From NCBI RefSeq assembly GCF_900107845.1, contig NZ_FNRM01000001.1, positions 429,209-493,208 on the forward strand: DNA of 64,000 nucleotides, written 5' to 3'. Source of the DNA: Alkalimonas amylolytica. GTDB lineage: Bacteria; Pseudomonadota; Gammaproteobacteria; Enterobacterales; Alteromonadaceae. The notes beneath the pieces were generated by a model that was not told the DNA's origin, searched no databases, and saw nothing but the letters and a program-made list of their open reading frames with translations. The position numbers were made by a program, and so were the translations under genes. Each line of letters starts with the position of its first letter. The stretch's first letter is position 1. Positions 9,327 through 17,795 of the stretch are shown here, in pieces.

Positions 9327-9373
9327 CTGTATAGGTCATATTTCTTTTTTTCTGTACATGGTGAGTATACAGA
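9327..9373. promoter_or_regulatory. Probable MocR-type operator in the divergent promoter
   Basis: The region holds repeats of CTGTAYA: CTGTATA at 9327-9333, CTGTACA at 9352-9358 (25 bp apart, direct), and an inverted copy TATACAG at 9366-9372. TCTGTA (9351-9356) and TACAGA (9368-9373) make an inverted repeat. Paired direct repeats plus an inverted copy are usual for MocR regulators. The binding itself is inferred. Confidence 0.5.
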
Positions 9374-9419
9374 AATTCGCTACCATACAAAGGCCTGCTT
9401 AGCCCGCTTCGGAGATTTT

Positions 9420-10349
9420 ATGCAAACCGCTTTGCTGTACTTGCTCACTGTACTGATCTGGGGATCCACCTGGTTTGCCATTGAATTCCAATTGGGTGAG
9501 GTAGCGGTTGAAGTATCCCTGGTCTATCGCTTTGGCCTGGCCGCACTCTTGCTCTGGCTGTGGTGTCTGTGGCGTAAGCTACCGATGCAAATGCCTGCAC
9601 CCATGCACCTAAGTGTCGCCCTGATGGCGCTGCTGAACTTTGCCCTGAATTATTTCCTGTTGTATCAGGCCCAATTGCACCTGACCTCAGCAATGGCAGC
9701 CATTGCATTTTCAACCATGTTGTTGATGAACATCATCAATACCCGGCTGTTCTTTGGTCAGCCGATCGCCAAACGGATTTATGCTGGCGCTTTGCTTGGT
9801 ATCGCCGGTATTGCCGTGCTGTTTGCGCCAGATTTAACCGAGTTGTCGCTGGCCAATACCAGCCTACTGGGTTTGCTGCTGGTCCTATCCGGCACTTTAA
9901 GTGCCTCATTTGGCAATATGCTCAGTGTACGCAACTCACGGCGTGGTCTGGCTATCTTGCCGATGAATGCCTGGGGCATGCTGTACGGTAGCCTGGCGCT
10001 GGCGGCCCTGGCGCTGCTAAACGGTAAAACCTTTACCATCAGCAGCGAGCCGACTTATTTGTGGTCACTGCTCTATCTATCGGTGTTTGGCTCGGTCATT
10101 GCTTTTGGCAGCTATTTTGCGCTGTTAAAACGAATGGGTCCGGAAAAAGCCAGTTACGTTATTGTGCTGTTCCCTTTAGTGGCTGTGGTGTTCAGTTCTT
10201 TGTTTGAAGGTTTCCAGTGGCAAGTGAGCACTGTGGTTGGTTTTTGTCTGGTGCTCACTGGCAATGCACTGGTACTCACTCCGTTTTACAAACTGAAACT
10301 GCTTTGGTTGCGCTTCAAGCCAGGCAAGCGCTTACCTGTCGTTACTTAG
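9420..10349 (+). CDS. EamA/DMT-family transporter (RhaT/YdcZ type)
   Basis: A 309-residue integral membrane protein with about ten hydrophobic segments and two EamA repeats (about residues 5-135 and 150-285). The start MQTALLYLLTVLIWGSTWFAI is a typical EamA N-terminus (IWGSTW). The second repeat contains VFGSVIAFGSYFALLKRMGPEKASY, which is also standard. Such proteins export amino acids or other small metabolites; the substrate is not evident. GGAG sits seven bases before the ATG. Divergent from the MocR gene, whose operator-like repeats lie in its promoter. Confidence 0.9.
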   Translation: MQTALLYLLTVLIWGSTWFAIEFQLGEVAVEVSLVYRFGLAALLLWLWCLWRKLPMQMPAPMHLSVALMALLNFALNYFLLYQAQLHLTSAMAAIAFSTMLLMNIINTRLFFGQPIAKRIYAGALLGIAGIAVLFAPDLTELSLANTSLLGLLLVLSGTLSASFGNMLSVRNSRRGLAILPMNAWGMLYGSLALAALALLNGKTFTISSEPTYLWSLLYLSVFGSVIAFGSYFALLKRMGPEKASYVIVLFPLVAVVFSSLFEGFQWQVSTVVGFCLVLTGNALVLTPFYKLKLLWLRFKPGKRLPVVT

Positions 10350-10390
10350 GGCTATACATAGTCTGTTACAAAGGTTCACAAAATGAATTC

Positions 10391-10419
10391 TTGATCGTTT
10401 TTTGAATCTGATTCAAAAT
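10391..10419 (+). promoter_or_regulatory. Promoter with perfect palindromic operator of the tetR-RND operon
   Basis: TTTTGAATCTGATTCAAAA (10400-10418) is a palindrome with perfect 9-bp arms around one central base. It fills the spacer between a plausible -35 TTGATC (10391-10396) and a weak -10 CAAAAT (10414-10419), 17 bp apart. That position suits a TetR repressor acting on its own promoter. Confidence 0.6.
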
Positions 10420-10445
10420 ATGTCACCTTTTCAAATGAGGTGGTT

Positions 10446-11159
10446 ATGGGTACATCCGAACGCAAACAACGGGAACGGGAAGAGCGGGAGCAGCTGTTTC
10501 TCGATGCTGCTGAGCAATTGATTGCCGAAGAAGGCTTTCTTCAGCTGCAAATGGCCAAGCTGGCCAAAGCCTGTGATTACGCCACCGGCACCTTGTACCA
10601 GCATTTTACCTCGAAAGAGGATCTGCTGATGGCACTGATGGCCCGCCAATCTGCGCTGCACCTGGAACTGTTTGAGCGCATTGAGCAATGGCAAGCGCCC
10701 TCCCGCCAGCGCATTTTTGCCATTTGTGTGGCTGAGCAGGATTTCAACCAGCGCCAGGCCAATTACGTCAAGTTATCGCAGTACGTGATGACCGAAGCGG
10801 TGTGGGAAAACGCTTCCGAAGTCAGACGGCAGCAATTACTGCAGTGTGGTCAACCCATTTGCCGCATTGTCAGTGGCATCGTGCAACAAGCCATCGATGC
10901 CGGTGATCTGGATCCTCAGGGTGCCAGTACTATGGAGCTTGCTTATGGTACCTGGGCCTTGTGCCAGGGCAGTCATACGCTGGATCACACTCAAGGTCTG
11001 CTGGAAGCCTTCTCCATTCCTCGCGGACCTATGACCATGTACCGCAATATGAACCGGTTACTGAATGGCATGCAGTGGCTGCCGCTGCTGGATTTCAGTC
11101 AACCCAAAGTGCTGCAACAATTGGTGCAGCATATAGAACAGCATTTAGGGATTGCATAA
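10446..11159 (+). CDS. TetR/AcrR-family repressor of the RND efflux operon
   Basis: A 237-residue TetR-family regulator. The N-terminal DNA-binding domain is at about residues 18-62: LFLDAAEQLIAEEGFLQLQMAKLAKACDYATGTLYQHFTSKEDLL, with the recognition helix around ATGTLYQHF. The C-terminal ligand domain is variable. I chose the ATG at 10446, which has GAGG five bases upstream, over the GTG at 10440. It is the first gene of a likely three-gene operon with a membrane fusion protein and an RND pump, so local autorepression is the natural role. The inducer is not predictable. Confidence 0.9.
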   Translation: MGTSERKQREREEREQLFLDAAEQLIAEEGFLQLQMAKLAKACDYATGTLYQHFTSKEDLLMALMARQSALHLELFERIEQWQAPSRQRIFAICVAEQDFNQRQANYVKLSQYVMTEAVWENASEVRRQQLLQCGQPICRIVSGIVQQAIDAGDLDPQGASTMELAYGTWALCQGSHTLDHTQGLLEAFSIPRGPMTMYRNMNRLLNGMQWLPLLDFSQPKVLQQLVQHIEQHLGIA

Positions 11160-11194
11160 CAGCCTGGGAGTCTCCCCTGGCCCTGCATCGTTTT

Positions 11195-11205
11195 TTTTGA
11201 ATCAG
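11195..11205 (+). promoter_or_regulatory. Half-copy of the TetR palindrome before the fusion-protein gene
   Basis: TTTTGAATCAG in the 78-bp gap between tetR and the membrane fusion protein gene repeats one arm of the 10400-10418 palindrome. The second arm is not conserved. It may be a weak second operator or a coincidence. Confidence 0.3.
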
Positions 11206-11237
11206 TTGGCTGCATGGCAGCCTATCAAGGAGTCATC

Positions 11238-12356
11238 ATGTTTAAGCGCATGAGTCTGATGTTGCTTGCCGTGCTCATCGTCTTTGGCGGCATTTTTGGC
11301 TACAAAGCCATCGGCAATCACTTTATGAATCAGTTTTTCGACACTATGCCGATGCCAACCGCCAGCATTACTGCTGCCAAAGCAGAACCGGACCGTTGGG
11401 AAACCGCGATCAGCGCAGTGGGTAGCTTTGTTGCCAGGCAAGGTACTGAACTAACCAGCGAGACCAGCGGTATCGTACGGGAAATTTTGTTTGAAAGCGG
11501 TGCCGCTGTTGAACAAGGCCAGCTGCTGGTCAAACTGGATGACAGCATCGACCAGCCCGAGCTGGCCCGGTTGCAGGCCGCCGAGAAACTGGCACACATC
11601 GAGTTAAACCGCAACCAGCGCTTGTTTCAGGAGCGCAGCGTGTCCGAGCTGGATCTGCGTCGTCGTGAGAGCGAGGCCGAACAGGCAGCCGCTGCAGTTC
11701 GAATGCAGCAAGCCCGCATTGCGCAAAAAGAAATCCGTGCGCCTTTTAGTGGCATTCTTGGCATTCGCCGGGTGAACTTAGGCCAGATGCTATCACCAGG
11801 CTCGGCGGTGGTCTCACTGGAGGCACTGGATCCGGTCTATTTAAACTTCACCCTGCCAGAGCAGCGGCTGTCACAAATTCATGTAGGCCAGCAGGTCCGG
11901 GTGCGGGTCGATGCCCATCTGGAACAGGCGTTTGAAGGTGAAATCACCGCCATTGCACCTGGTGTTCGCCCTTCCAGCCGCAGTGTGGAAATCCAGGCCA
12001 CACTACAAAACCCAGAGCACCAACTGCGCCCGGGCATGTTTGGCCGGGTCGAAGTGCTGACTGGTCAGGTGCAGGAGGTGTTGCTGGTGCCTCAGACGGC
12101 GATTCAGTTCAATACCTATGGCAATTCAGTCTTTGTGCTGCGCGAAGAGGACGGTCAGCTAAAAGCCTTCCAGCGCTTTGTGCAAACCGGCGAGACCCGC
12201 GGCGATTTAATCAATGTGTTGGGCGGTCTGGAGCCGGGCGATCAGGTGGCAACCTCTGGCCTGTTGAAGCTGCGCAACGGTGCGGCGGTCAAAGTCAGTG
12301 ACAATGGCAATGCGCAACCAAGCGCAGAGCTGAACCCCCAACCGGCCAACCAATAA
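11238..12356 (+). CDS. RND efflux periplasmic adaptor (membrane fusion protein)
   Basis: A 372-residue adaptor that links the inner-membrane pump to an outer-membrane channel. An N-terminal membrane anchor (MFKRMSLMLLAVLIVFGGIFG) is followed by the lipoyl-like domain (GIVREILFESGAAVEQGQLLVKLDD), a short coiled coil (AEKLAHIELNRNQRL...), a second lipoyl half (KEIRAPFSGILGIRRVNLGQML) and beta-barrel/MP domains ending near residue 340. There is no lipobox, so it is anchored by its N-terminus. AAGGAG lies six bases before the ATG at 11238. Eleven bases separate it from the pump gene. No outer-membrane channel gene is in the cluster, so a TolC-type protein from elsewhere is probably used. Confidence 0.93.
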   Translation: MFKRMSLMLLAVLIVFGGIFGYKAIGNHFMNQFFDTMPMPTASITAAKAEPDRWETAISAVGSFVARQGTELTSETSGIVREILFESGAAVEQGQLLVKLDDSIDQPELARLQAAEKLAHIELNRNQRLFQERSVSELDLRRRESEAEQAAAAVRMQQARIAQKEIRAPFSGILGIRRVNLGQMLSPGSAVVSLEALDPVYLNFTLPEQRLSQIHVGQQVRVRVDAHLEQAFEGEITAIAPGVRPSSRSVEIQATLQNPEHQLRPGMFGRVEVLTGQVQEVLLVPQTAIQFNTYGNSVFVLREEDGQLKAFQRFVQTGETRGDLINVLGGLEPGDQVATSGLLKLRNGAAVKVSDNGNAQPSAELNPQPANQ

Positions 12357-12367
12357 GGAATGTAAAG

Positions 12368-15300
12368 ATGCGTTTTACCGACGTCTTTATCCGTAAGCCC
12401 GTACTGGCAACGGTGGTTAGTCTCTTTATTGTGCTGCTGGGGCTGCGTTCTTTGTTCGATATGAATGTGCGCCAGTTCCCGGAGATTAAAAATGCCGTGG
12501 TCACCGTATCTACCACCTACATTGGTGCCGATGCCGACCTGATCCAGGGCTTTATTACCAGTCCGCTGGAGCGGGAAATTGCTGCGGCAGAGGGCATTGA
12601 TTACATTGTATCTACCTCTGTGGCTGGCATGAGCTCGATTGAAGCCTACCTGCGGCTGGATTACGATCCAAACGAAGCCCTGACCCAGATTGCCGCTCAG
12701 GTGAACAAGGTACGCTCCGAGCTGCCGGAAAATGCCCGGGATCCTGTGGTCAATCTGAAAGTCGACCAGGATGTAGCCGCCATGTACCTGTCGTTTTACA
12801 GCGAGGTGCTCGGCAATAACCAGATCACCGACTATCTGGTACGGGTGGTTGAACCTCAGCTGGCGACCATTCCCGGTGTGCAACGGGCAGAAATCCTCGG
12901 TGCCCGCACCTTTGCCATGCGGATCTGGCTGGATCCGAGCCGGATGGCCTCGCTGGGCGTGACCGGCAGTGATGTCACTCAGGCCCTGCGAAGCAATAAT
13001 GTGCTGGCAGCGCTTGGCCGCACCAAAGGCCAGATGGTAGCGGTAGATTTAAATGCCGCCACCGATCTGCGCAGTGTCGAAGAATTTGAGCAACTGGTGG
13101 TTCGCACCGATCAGGATGCACTGGTGCGTTTAATGGACATTGCCGAAGTCGAGCTCGGTGCCGAAAGCTATGAGAGTTCAGTCAGTTTCAATGGCCTGGC
13201 CGCCACCTTTATGGGGATTGAGATTGCACCGGATGCCAATGCACTGGATGTGATTGCCGATGTGCGCCGCATTTGGGACAACGACATTATCCCACAGTTG
13301 CCGGAGGGGTTAAGTGCCGATATTCCGTACGACTCCACGGAGTACATTGAAAACGCCATCAACGAAGTGGTGGTGTCCATCGTGCTGGCACTGTTGATTG
13401 TGGTTCTGGTGATCTATGCCTTTTTAGGCTCGATGCGCAGTGTCATTATCCCAGCCATCGCGATTCCGGTGTCCCTGGTCGGTACCTTCTTTTTAATGTG
13501 GCTAATGGGCTTTTCCATCAATCTGCTGACCTTGCTGGCCATGGTGCTGGCCATTGGTATCGTGGTGGATGATGCCATCATTATGCTGGAGAACATTCAC
13601 CGCTTTATGGAAGAAGGCAAGTCGCGGATAGAAGCGGCTATTTTGGGTGCCCGTCAGTTGGCCTGGCCCATCATTGCCATGTCCACTACCTTAGTGGCGG
13701 TCTTTATTCCGATTGGATTTGTCGGTGGGCTGACCGGTGTACTCTTTGTCGAGTTTGCCTTTACTCTGGCTGCCACGGTCATTTTATCCGGCGTAGTGGC
13801 GCTGACACTATCTCCTGTGATGTGTGCCTATATTTTAAAAGCCCACTCATCGGAAGCAGAAAAACCCCGATTGGAAGCCTGGCTGGATCGACGCTTTACC
13901 AGCTTACGTCACGGTTATCAAAAACAGCTGCATGGTGCTCTCAATTACCTGCCAGTGCTGCTGACCTTTGGCGCCATTGTGCTGGTGTCCTGTTACTTCT
14001 TGTTTGTCACCAGCCCATCTGAGCTGGAGCCAGCCGAGGATCAGGGCTTTGTGTTTTCAATTCTGTCGGCCGACAGCTATGCCACGCTGGATTATCTGGA
14101 GCGCAATACCAAGGAGCTAAACCGACTGCTGGATGATATTCCTGAACTGGAAAACGTATTTATCATCAATGGTATGGGTGGTACCAATACAGCCATTGCC
14201 GGCCTGGTACTCTCCCCCTGGGATCAGCGCAGCCGCAGCACGCAGCACATACTGGAAACACACATTCAGCCATTTCTGGACAAGCTGCCTGGCCTGAACA
14301 GCTTTGCCCTGGTGCCCCCATCCCTGCCCTCGCCAGGTGGTGGCCTGCCGGTGGAATTTGTCATTGGCTCCACCCAGCCGTTTGAAGCCCTGCAGGAAGT
14401 AGCACAACAGGTGATGGGCCGTGCCATGGCCAGTGGTCGCTTTATCTTTGTCGACAACGATCTGAAGATCGACCGGCCACGCCAGACCGTGCATGTGGAT
14501 CGCGATAAGGCTGCCCTGATGGGTGTCAGTATGCAACAAATCGCCGCAGATTTAGGCAGCATGCTGGCCGGCGCCGATGCCGGACGCTTTGCACTGGATA
14601 ACCGCTCCTACCGGGTGATCCCACAGGTCGAACGGGTTGAACGTTTAAACCCGGAGCAGCTGAAAAACTACTACACCCGCAACCGGGATGGCGAGCTGGT
14701 GCCTCTGTCTACCTTGATCACGCTGGAAGAAAGCGTGCAACCACAAGCACTGAAAGGCTTTCAGCAGCTGAACGCAGTGAAGATTTCTGGCCTGCCCCGC
14801 CCTGGTGTGCCTTTGGGCGAAGCCTTAGCCGTGCTGGAAGACATTGCCGCCGAGGTGCTGCCAGCCGGTTATACCGTGGATTACGCCGGTCAGTCACGCC
14901 AGTACAAAGCCGAAGGTCAGCAACTGGTGATCACCTTCTTCTTTGCTTTGATTGTGATCTTCCTGGTGCTGGCCGCCCAGTTTGAGTCCTTTAAAAATGC
15001 GGTGATCATTTTGGTGACGGTACCGATGAGTGTGTGCGGTGCCTTGATCTTTATCAGCCTCGGCTTTACCAGTCTGAATATTTATACCCAGGTCGGTTTG
15101 CTTACGCTGGTGGGTCTGATCGCCAAGCACGGTATCTTGATTGTGGAGTTTGCCAATCAGCTGCAACAGGAAGGGCGAAGCAAACGTGAAGCCATTGAAG
15201 AAGCGACCGCGGTGCGTCTGCGGCCTATTCTGATGACCACTGCCGCCACCGTACTGGCCATGATCCCACTGCTTATTGCCAGTGGTGCTGGTGCCGCTTC

Positions 15301-15445
15301 GCGCTATGCCATGGGGCTGGTGATTGCCAGTGGTATGACCATAGGCACGGCTTTCACCTTGTTTGTGGTACCAGCCATGTACTTGTTATTGGCGCGGGAT
15401 CTAAGCACCGATCCGGATCACAGTGAGACCGTAACAGCAAGTTAA
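12368..15445 (+). CDS. RND efflux pump permease (HAE1/AcrB-type)
   Basis: A 1025-residue proton-driven RND transporter with the usual duplicated layout: a membrane helix at the N-terminus (MRFTDVFIRKPVLATVVSLF), a large periplasmic loop, six helices starting near residue 330, a second periplasmic loop, and six more helices from about 850. The fourth helix has GIVVDDAIIMLENIHRFMEEG, carrying the paired Asp residues of the proton relay. Second-half motifs include GLIAKHGILIVEFANQ and VRLRPILMTT. Its family relatives export drugs, dyes and detergents. It follows the adaptor gene, with GGAATGT before the ATG, and ends at a clear terminator. Confidence 0.95.
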   Translation: MRFTDVFIRKPVLATVVSLFIVLLGLRSLFDMNVRQFPEIKNAVVTVSTTYIGADADLIQGFITSPLEREIAAAEGIDYIVSTSVAGMSSIEAYLRLDYDPNEALTQIAAQVNKVRSELPENARDPVVNLKVDQDVAAMYLSFYSEVLGNNQITDYLVRVVEPQLATIPGVQRAEILGARTFAMRIWLDPSRMASLGVTGSDVTQALRSNNVLAALGRTKGQMVAVDLNAATDLRSVEEFEQLVVRTDQDALVRLMDIAEVELGAESYESSVSFNGLAATFMGIEIAPDANALDVIADVRRIWDNDIIPQLPEGLSADIPYDSTEYIENAINEVVVSIVLALLIVVLVIYAFLGSMRSVIIPAIAIPVSLVGTFFLMWLMGFSINLLTLLAMVLAIGIVVDDAIIMLENIHRFMEEGKSRIEAAILGARQLAWPIIAMSTTLVAVFIPIGFVGGLTGVLFVEFAFTLAATVILSGVVALTLSPVMCAYILKAHSSEAEKPRLEAWLDRRFTSLRHGYQKQLHGALNYLPVLLTFGAIVLVSCYFLFVTSPSELEPAEDQGFVFSILSADSYATLDYLERNTKELNRLLDDIPELENVFIINGMGGTNTAIAGLVLSPWDQRSRSTQHILETHIQPFLDKLPGLNSFALVPPSLPSPGGGLPVEFVIGSTQPFEALQEVAQQVMGRAMASGRFIFVDNDLKIDRPRQTVHVDRDKAALMGVSMQQIAADLGSMLAGADAGRFALDNRSYRVIPQVERVERLNPEQLKNYYTRNRDGELVPLSTLITLEESVQPQALKGFQQLNAVKISGLPRPGVPLGEALAVLEDIAAEVLPAGYTVDYAGQSRQYKAEGQQLVITFFFALIVIFLVLAAQFESFKNAVIILVTVPMSVCGALIFISLGFTSLNIYTQVGLLTLVGLIAKHGILIVEFANQLQQEGRSKREAIEEATAVRLRPILMTTAATVLAMIPLLIASGAGAASRYAMGLVIASGMTIGTAFTLFVVPAMYLLLARDLSTDPDHSETVTAS

Positions 15446-15485
15446 GCGTTAATTTTGGCCGGGGTTTTGCCCGGTTTTGCCCACA

Positions 15486-15511
15486 CCAGCGACCTGTTCG
15501 CTGGTTTTTTT
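15486..15511 (+). terminator. Rho-independent terminator after the RND operon
   Basis: CCAGCGA (15486-15492) pairs with TCGCTGG (15498-15504) around a five-base loop, followed by seven T (15505-15511). It lies between the convergent pump and rpiR genes. Confidence 0.85.
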
Positions 15512-15528
15512 ATCTTGAAATCATGAGA

Positions 15529-16368
15529 TTAACGACGAGCCAGTTGCTGCATCAACCGTTGGCTGTGCTCCAGCACCTTGGCATTGGCTGTCGTTTTACT
15601 AAGCTGCAGATACAGCAGGTGGCACACATGTTGAGCACCAAGCTGCTCCAACAGTGGATCAAGTCGCGGGCTGCTGTCGCCAGCAAGCACATACAAAGGG
15701 GTTTGCACCAATAGGCTTAAAGGGTTGGTTTTGAAAGCAGTCAACGATATCAGCTGGACTTTCTGCGACTTCAGTCCGCGCGCCAGTCGCAACACATCCT
15801 GATTTTCACCGCTTTGCGAGATGGCAAAAAGCACACTCCGCTCAGACAGTTGAGCACTGTATTGCATTTGCACTGCAGGGTCCGGATGATAGCAAACGGT
15901 TTTACCCAGTTGCTGCAATCGAAAAGCAAAGTCAGCAGCTACCAAGCCGGAGCCGCCAAACCCTACCAATAAAATTTTATCTGCACTATCGAGCAGTTGC
16001 GTTGCCCGCGTTAGCGTTTTTTGTTCGTTGATTTCCAGCAAAGTACGGTAACTGGCCTGCAGTTGCAGCTGGAACTGCTCTACTTCAGCTAAGGGTGCTT
16101 TCTTTTGGTCACTACTCTCTTCCCGGCTCAAACTGGATTGCGCGACCAAAGCTTCGCTGACCGCCAGCTTGAAATCCGGATAGCCTTTGTAACCAACTTT
16201 CTGGCAAAACTTCACTACGCTGGATTGACTCACGCCCACAGCATCCGCCAATTGCTGCGATGAGTAGTCACGAAGTAAATGCGAGTTATCCAGAATAAAG
16301 TCAGCAAGTTTGCGTTCAATGGCAGACATCTGGTCTTGCAAACCTCTGATTTTCAGTAGACACACCAT
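15529..16368 (-). CDS. RpiR/MurR-family transcriptional regulator
   Basis: A 279-residue regulator with an N-terminal RpiR helix-turn-helix (about 15-75: YSSQQLADAVGVSQSSVVKFCQKVGYKGYPDFKLAV) and a C-terminal SIS sugar-phosphate-binding domain (about 125-255: ILLVGFGGSGLVAADFAFRLQQLGK; LFAISQSGENQDVLRLA). In E. coli the relative MurR represses murQP and responds to MurNAc-6-phosphate. Here it lies 75 bp behind lysA on the same strand, beside the murQ operon, so a MurR-like role is likely. GAAT-N5-ATTC palindromes in front of lysA, nagZ and the TonB receptor are its best candidate sites. The start has no strong ribosome site. Confidence 0.85.
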   Translation of the reverse strand: MVCLLKIRGLQDQMSAIERKLADFILDNSHLLRDYSSQQLADAVGVSQSSVVKFCQKVGYKGYPDFKLAVSEALVAQSSLSREESSDQKKAPLAEVEQFQLQLQASYRTLLEINEQKTLTRATQLLDSADKILLVGFGGSGLVAADFAFRLQQLGKTVCYHPDPAVQMQYSAQLSERSVLFAISQSGENQDVLRLARGLKSQKVQLISLTAFKTNPLSLLVQTPLYVLAGDSSPRLDPLLEQLGAQHVCHLLYLQLSKTTANAKVLEHSQRLMQQLARR

Positions 16369-16443
16369 ATTGTTTTTGTACTCGTGTTAAGCCAGGGCCA
16401 GCAGCGCTACTATAACCTGAACAGCCAGCTCCGGTAAACAATG

Positions 16444-17697
16444 TTAAAAATCTGGCATCTGATCCCAACTCAGCTGCTCCTCAATCTCAATACGACGACG
16501 CACCAACGCCGACTGCTGGCCGGATACCAGCACTTCAGGCACCAATGCCCTGGTGTTGTAGCACGATGCCATCACGGCGCCATAAGCCCCGGCCTGACCT
16601 ATCGCTACCGCCTCACCCGGTGCAAGCTCAGGCAACGTTTGCCCCATACTGAAGGTATCACCGGTTTCACACACCGGGCCGACCACATCATAGCGTTGGC
16701 TGGCACGCTCTGGGTGGAGTTGCACCGGCCAGATAGCATGCACAGCACCGTACATGGCAGGACGCAGCAAATCATTCATCGCCGCATCCAGAATCAAAAA
16801 AGTTTTGCCAGGCCCTTGCTTGACATATTCTACCTGGCACAACAGCACACCAGCAGTGGCTGCCAGTGAACGTCCTGGCTCTAAAATCAGCCGGCAGCCT
16901 TTATTGGCAAAATGCTGCCGTACCAGCGCCATGTAATCGTCAATCGAAACCGCTTGCCGGGCATCCGGGTACAAAATGCCAAGACCTCCGCCAAGATCAA
17001 TGGTATCGATGGTATGACCTAGCGCTTGCAAACGTTCCACTAATTCCAGCATACGCTGAAATGCAGCCTGGTAAGGCGCTAAGTCGGTAATTTGCGAGCC
17101 GATATGCATATCGACGCCCTGAATACGGATCCCCGGCAACTCTGCCGCCAGCGCATACACTTGCTCCACCTGCTGCCAACTGATACCAAATTTATTTTCA
17201 GCTTTGCCGGTGGCAATTTTTTCGTGAGTACCGGCATCGACATCCGGATTGACCCGGATAGCAATCGCAGCCTCCAGGCCAAGGGCTGTCGCCACCTCAC
17301 TTAACCGCTGCAGCTCGGGGATGGACTCGACATTAAATTGCAAAATCCCGGCTTTCAGTGCCAGCGCCATATCAGTCTTGGTTTTACCAACCCCGGAGTA
17401 GACAATACGATTGGCAGCAAAACCGGCGGCCAATGCCCGTTGCAACTCACCCACTGAGACCACATCAGCGCCGGCACCCGCGGCGGCAAACAACTGCAAT
17501 ACGGCCAGATTGGAGTTGGCTTTGACGGCAAAGCAAATCAGCGCATCCAAACCGGTTGCTGCTTGCTGATAGGCCTGCAAATTGGTCAGTAGCTGGGCTT
17601 TGGAATACACATAACAGGGGGAACCGTATTGCTGCAACAAATCCTGAGCAGACAGCTGCTCGATATGCAGCTGTTGCTGCTGGTAGCCAATGGCCAT
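16444..17697 (-). CDS. lysA: Diaminopimelate decarboxylase
   Basis: A fold-type III PLP enzyme of 417 residues that decarboxylates meso-diaminopimelate to L-lysine. The PLP lysine is K59 in CFAVKANSN. HIGSQI, the phosphate-binding GGGLGI, LEPGRS and CETGD (catalytic Cys) are all present, so it should be active. AGGAG lies seven bases before the ATG. Its promoter region holds two GAAT-N5-ATTC palindromes shared with other genes of the murein-scavenging locus, and rpiR follows it. This suggests a salvage role, using diaminopimelate from wall peptides, in addition to or instead of biosynthesis. A second lysA elsewhere would support that; it is not visible here. Confidence 0.95.
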   Translation of the reverse strand: MAIGYQQQQLHIEQLSAQDLLQQYGSPCYVYSKAQLLTNLQAYQQAATGLDALICFAVKANSNLAVLQLFAAAGAGADVVSVGELQRALAAGFAANRIVYSGVGKTKTDMALALKAGILQFNVESIPELQRLSEVATALGLEAAIAIRVNPDVDAGTHEKIATGKAENKFGISWQQVEQVYALAAELPGIRIQGVDMHIGSQITDLAPYQAAFQRMLELVERLQALGHTIDTIDLGGGLGILYPDARQAVSIDDYMALVRQHFANKGCRLILEPGRSLAATAGVLLCQVEYVKQGPGKTFLILDAAMNDLLRPAMYGAVHAIWPVQLHPERASQRYDVVGPVCETGDTFSMGQTLPELAPGEAVAIGQAGAYGAVMASCYNTRALVPEVLVSGQQSALVRRRIEIEEQLSWDQMPDF

Positions 17698-17717
17698 GGA
17701 GGGACTCCTGAACGGGC

Positions 17718-17762
17718 AGAATTATTTATTCTAGATAATAGCTGTATAGAATAAATTATTCC
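17718..17762. promoter_or_regulatory. Tandem GAAT-N5-ATTC operators before lysA
   Basis: GAATTATTTATTC (17719-17731) and GAATAAATTATTC (17749-17761) are two copies of the same palindrome, 30 bp apart centre to centre, 22 to 64 bp upstream of the lysA start. The first is flanked to give AGAAT/ATTCT arms. They match the sites at 24936 and 30536. The bound protein is inferred to be the RpiR regulator. Confidence 0.65.
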
Positions 17763-17795
17763 ACCCTAGTGCAGGGGTAATCGATTGTTTTTTAG

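Noticed and set aside
12242-12883. A 213-codon minus-strand frame under the RND genes
   Set aside because: It overlaps the adaptor and pump genes completely and has a shadow-like composition.
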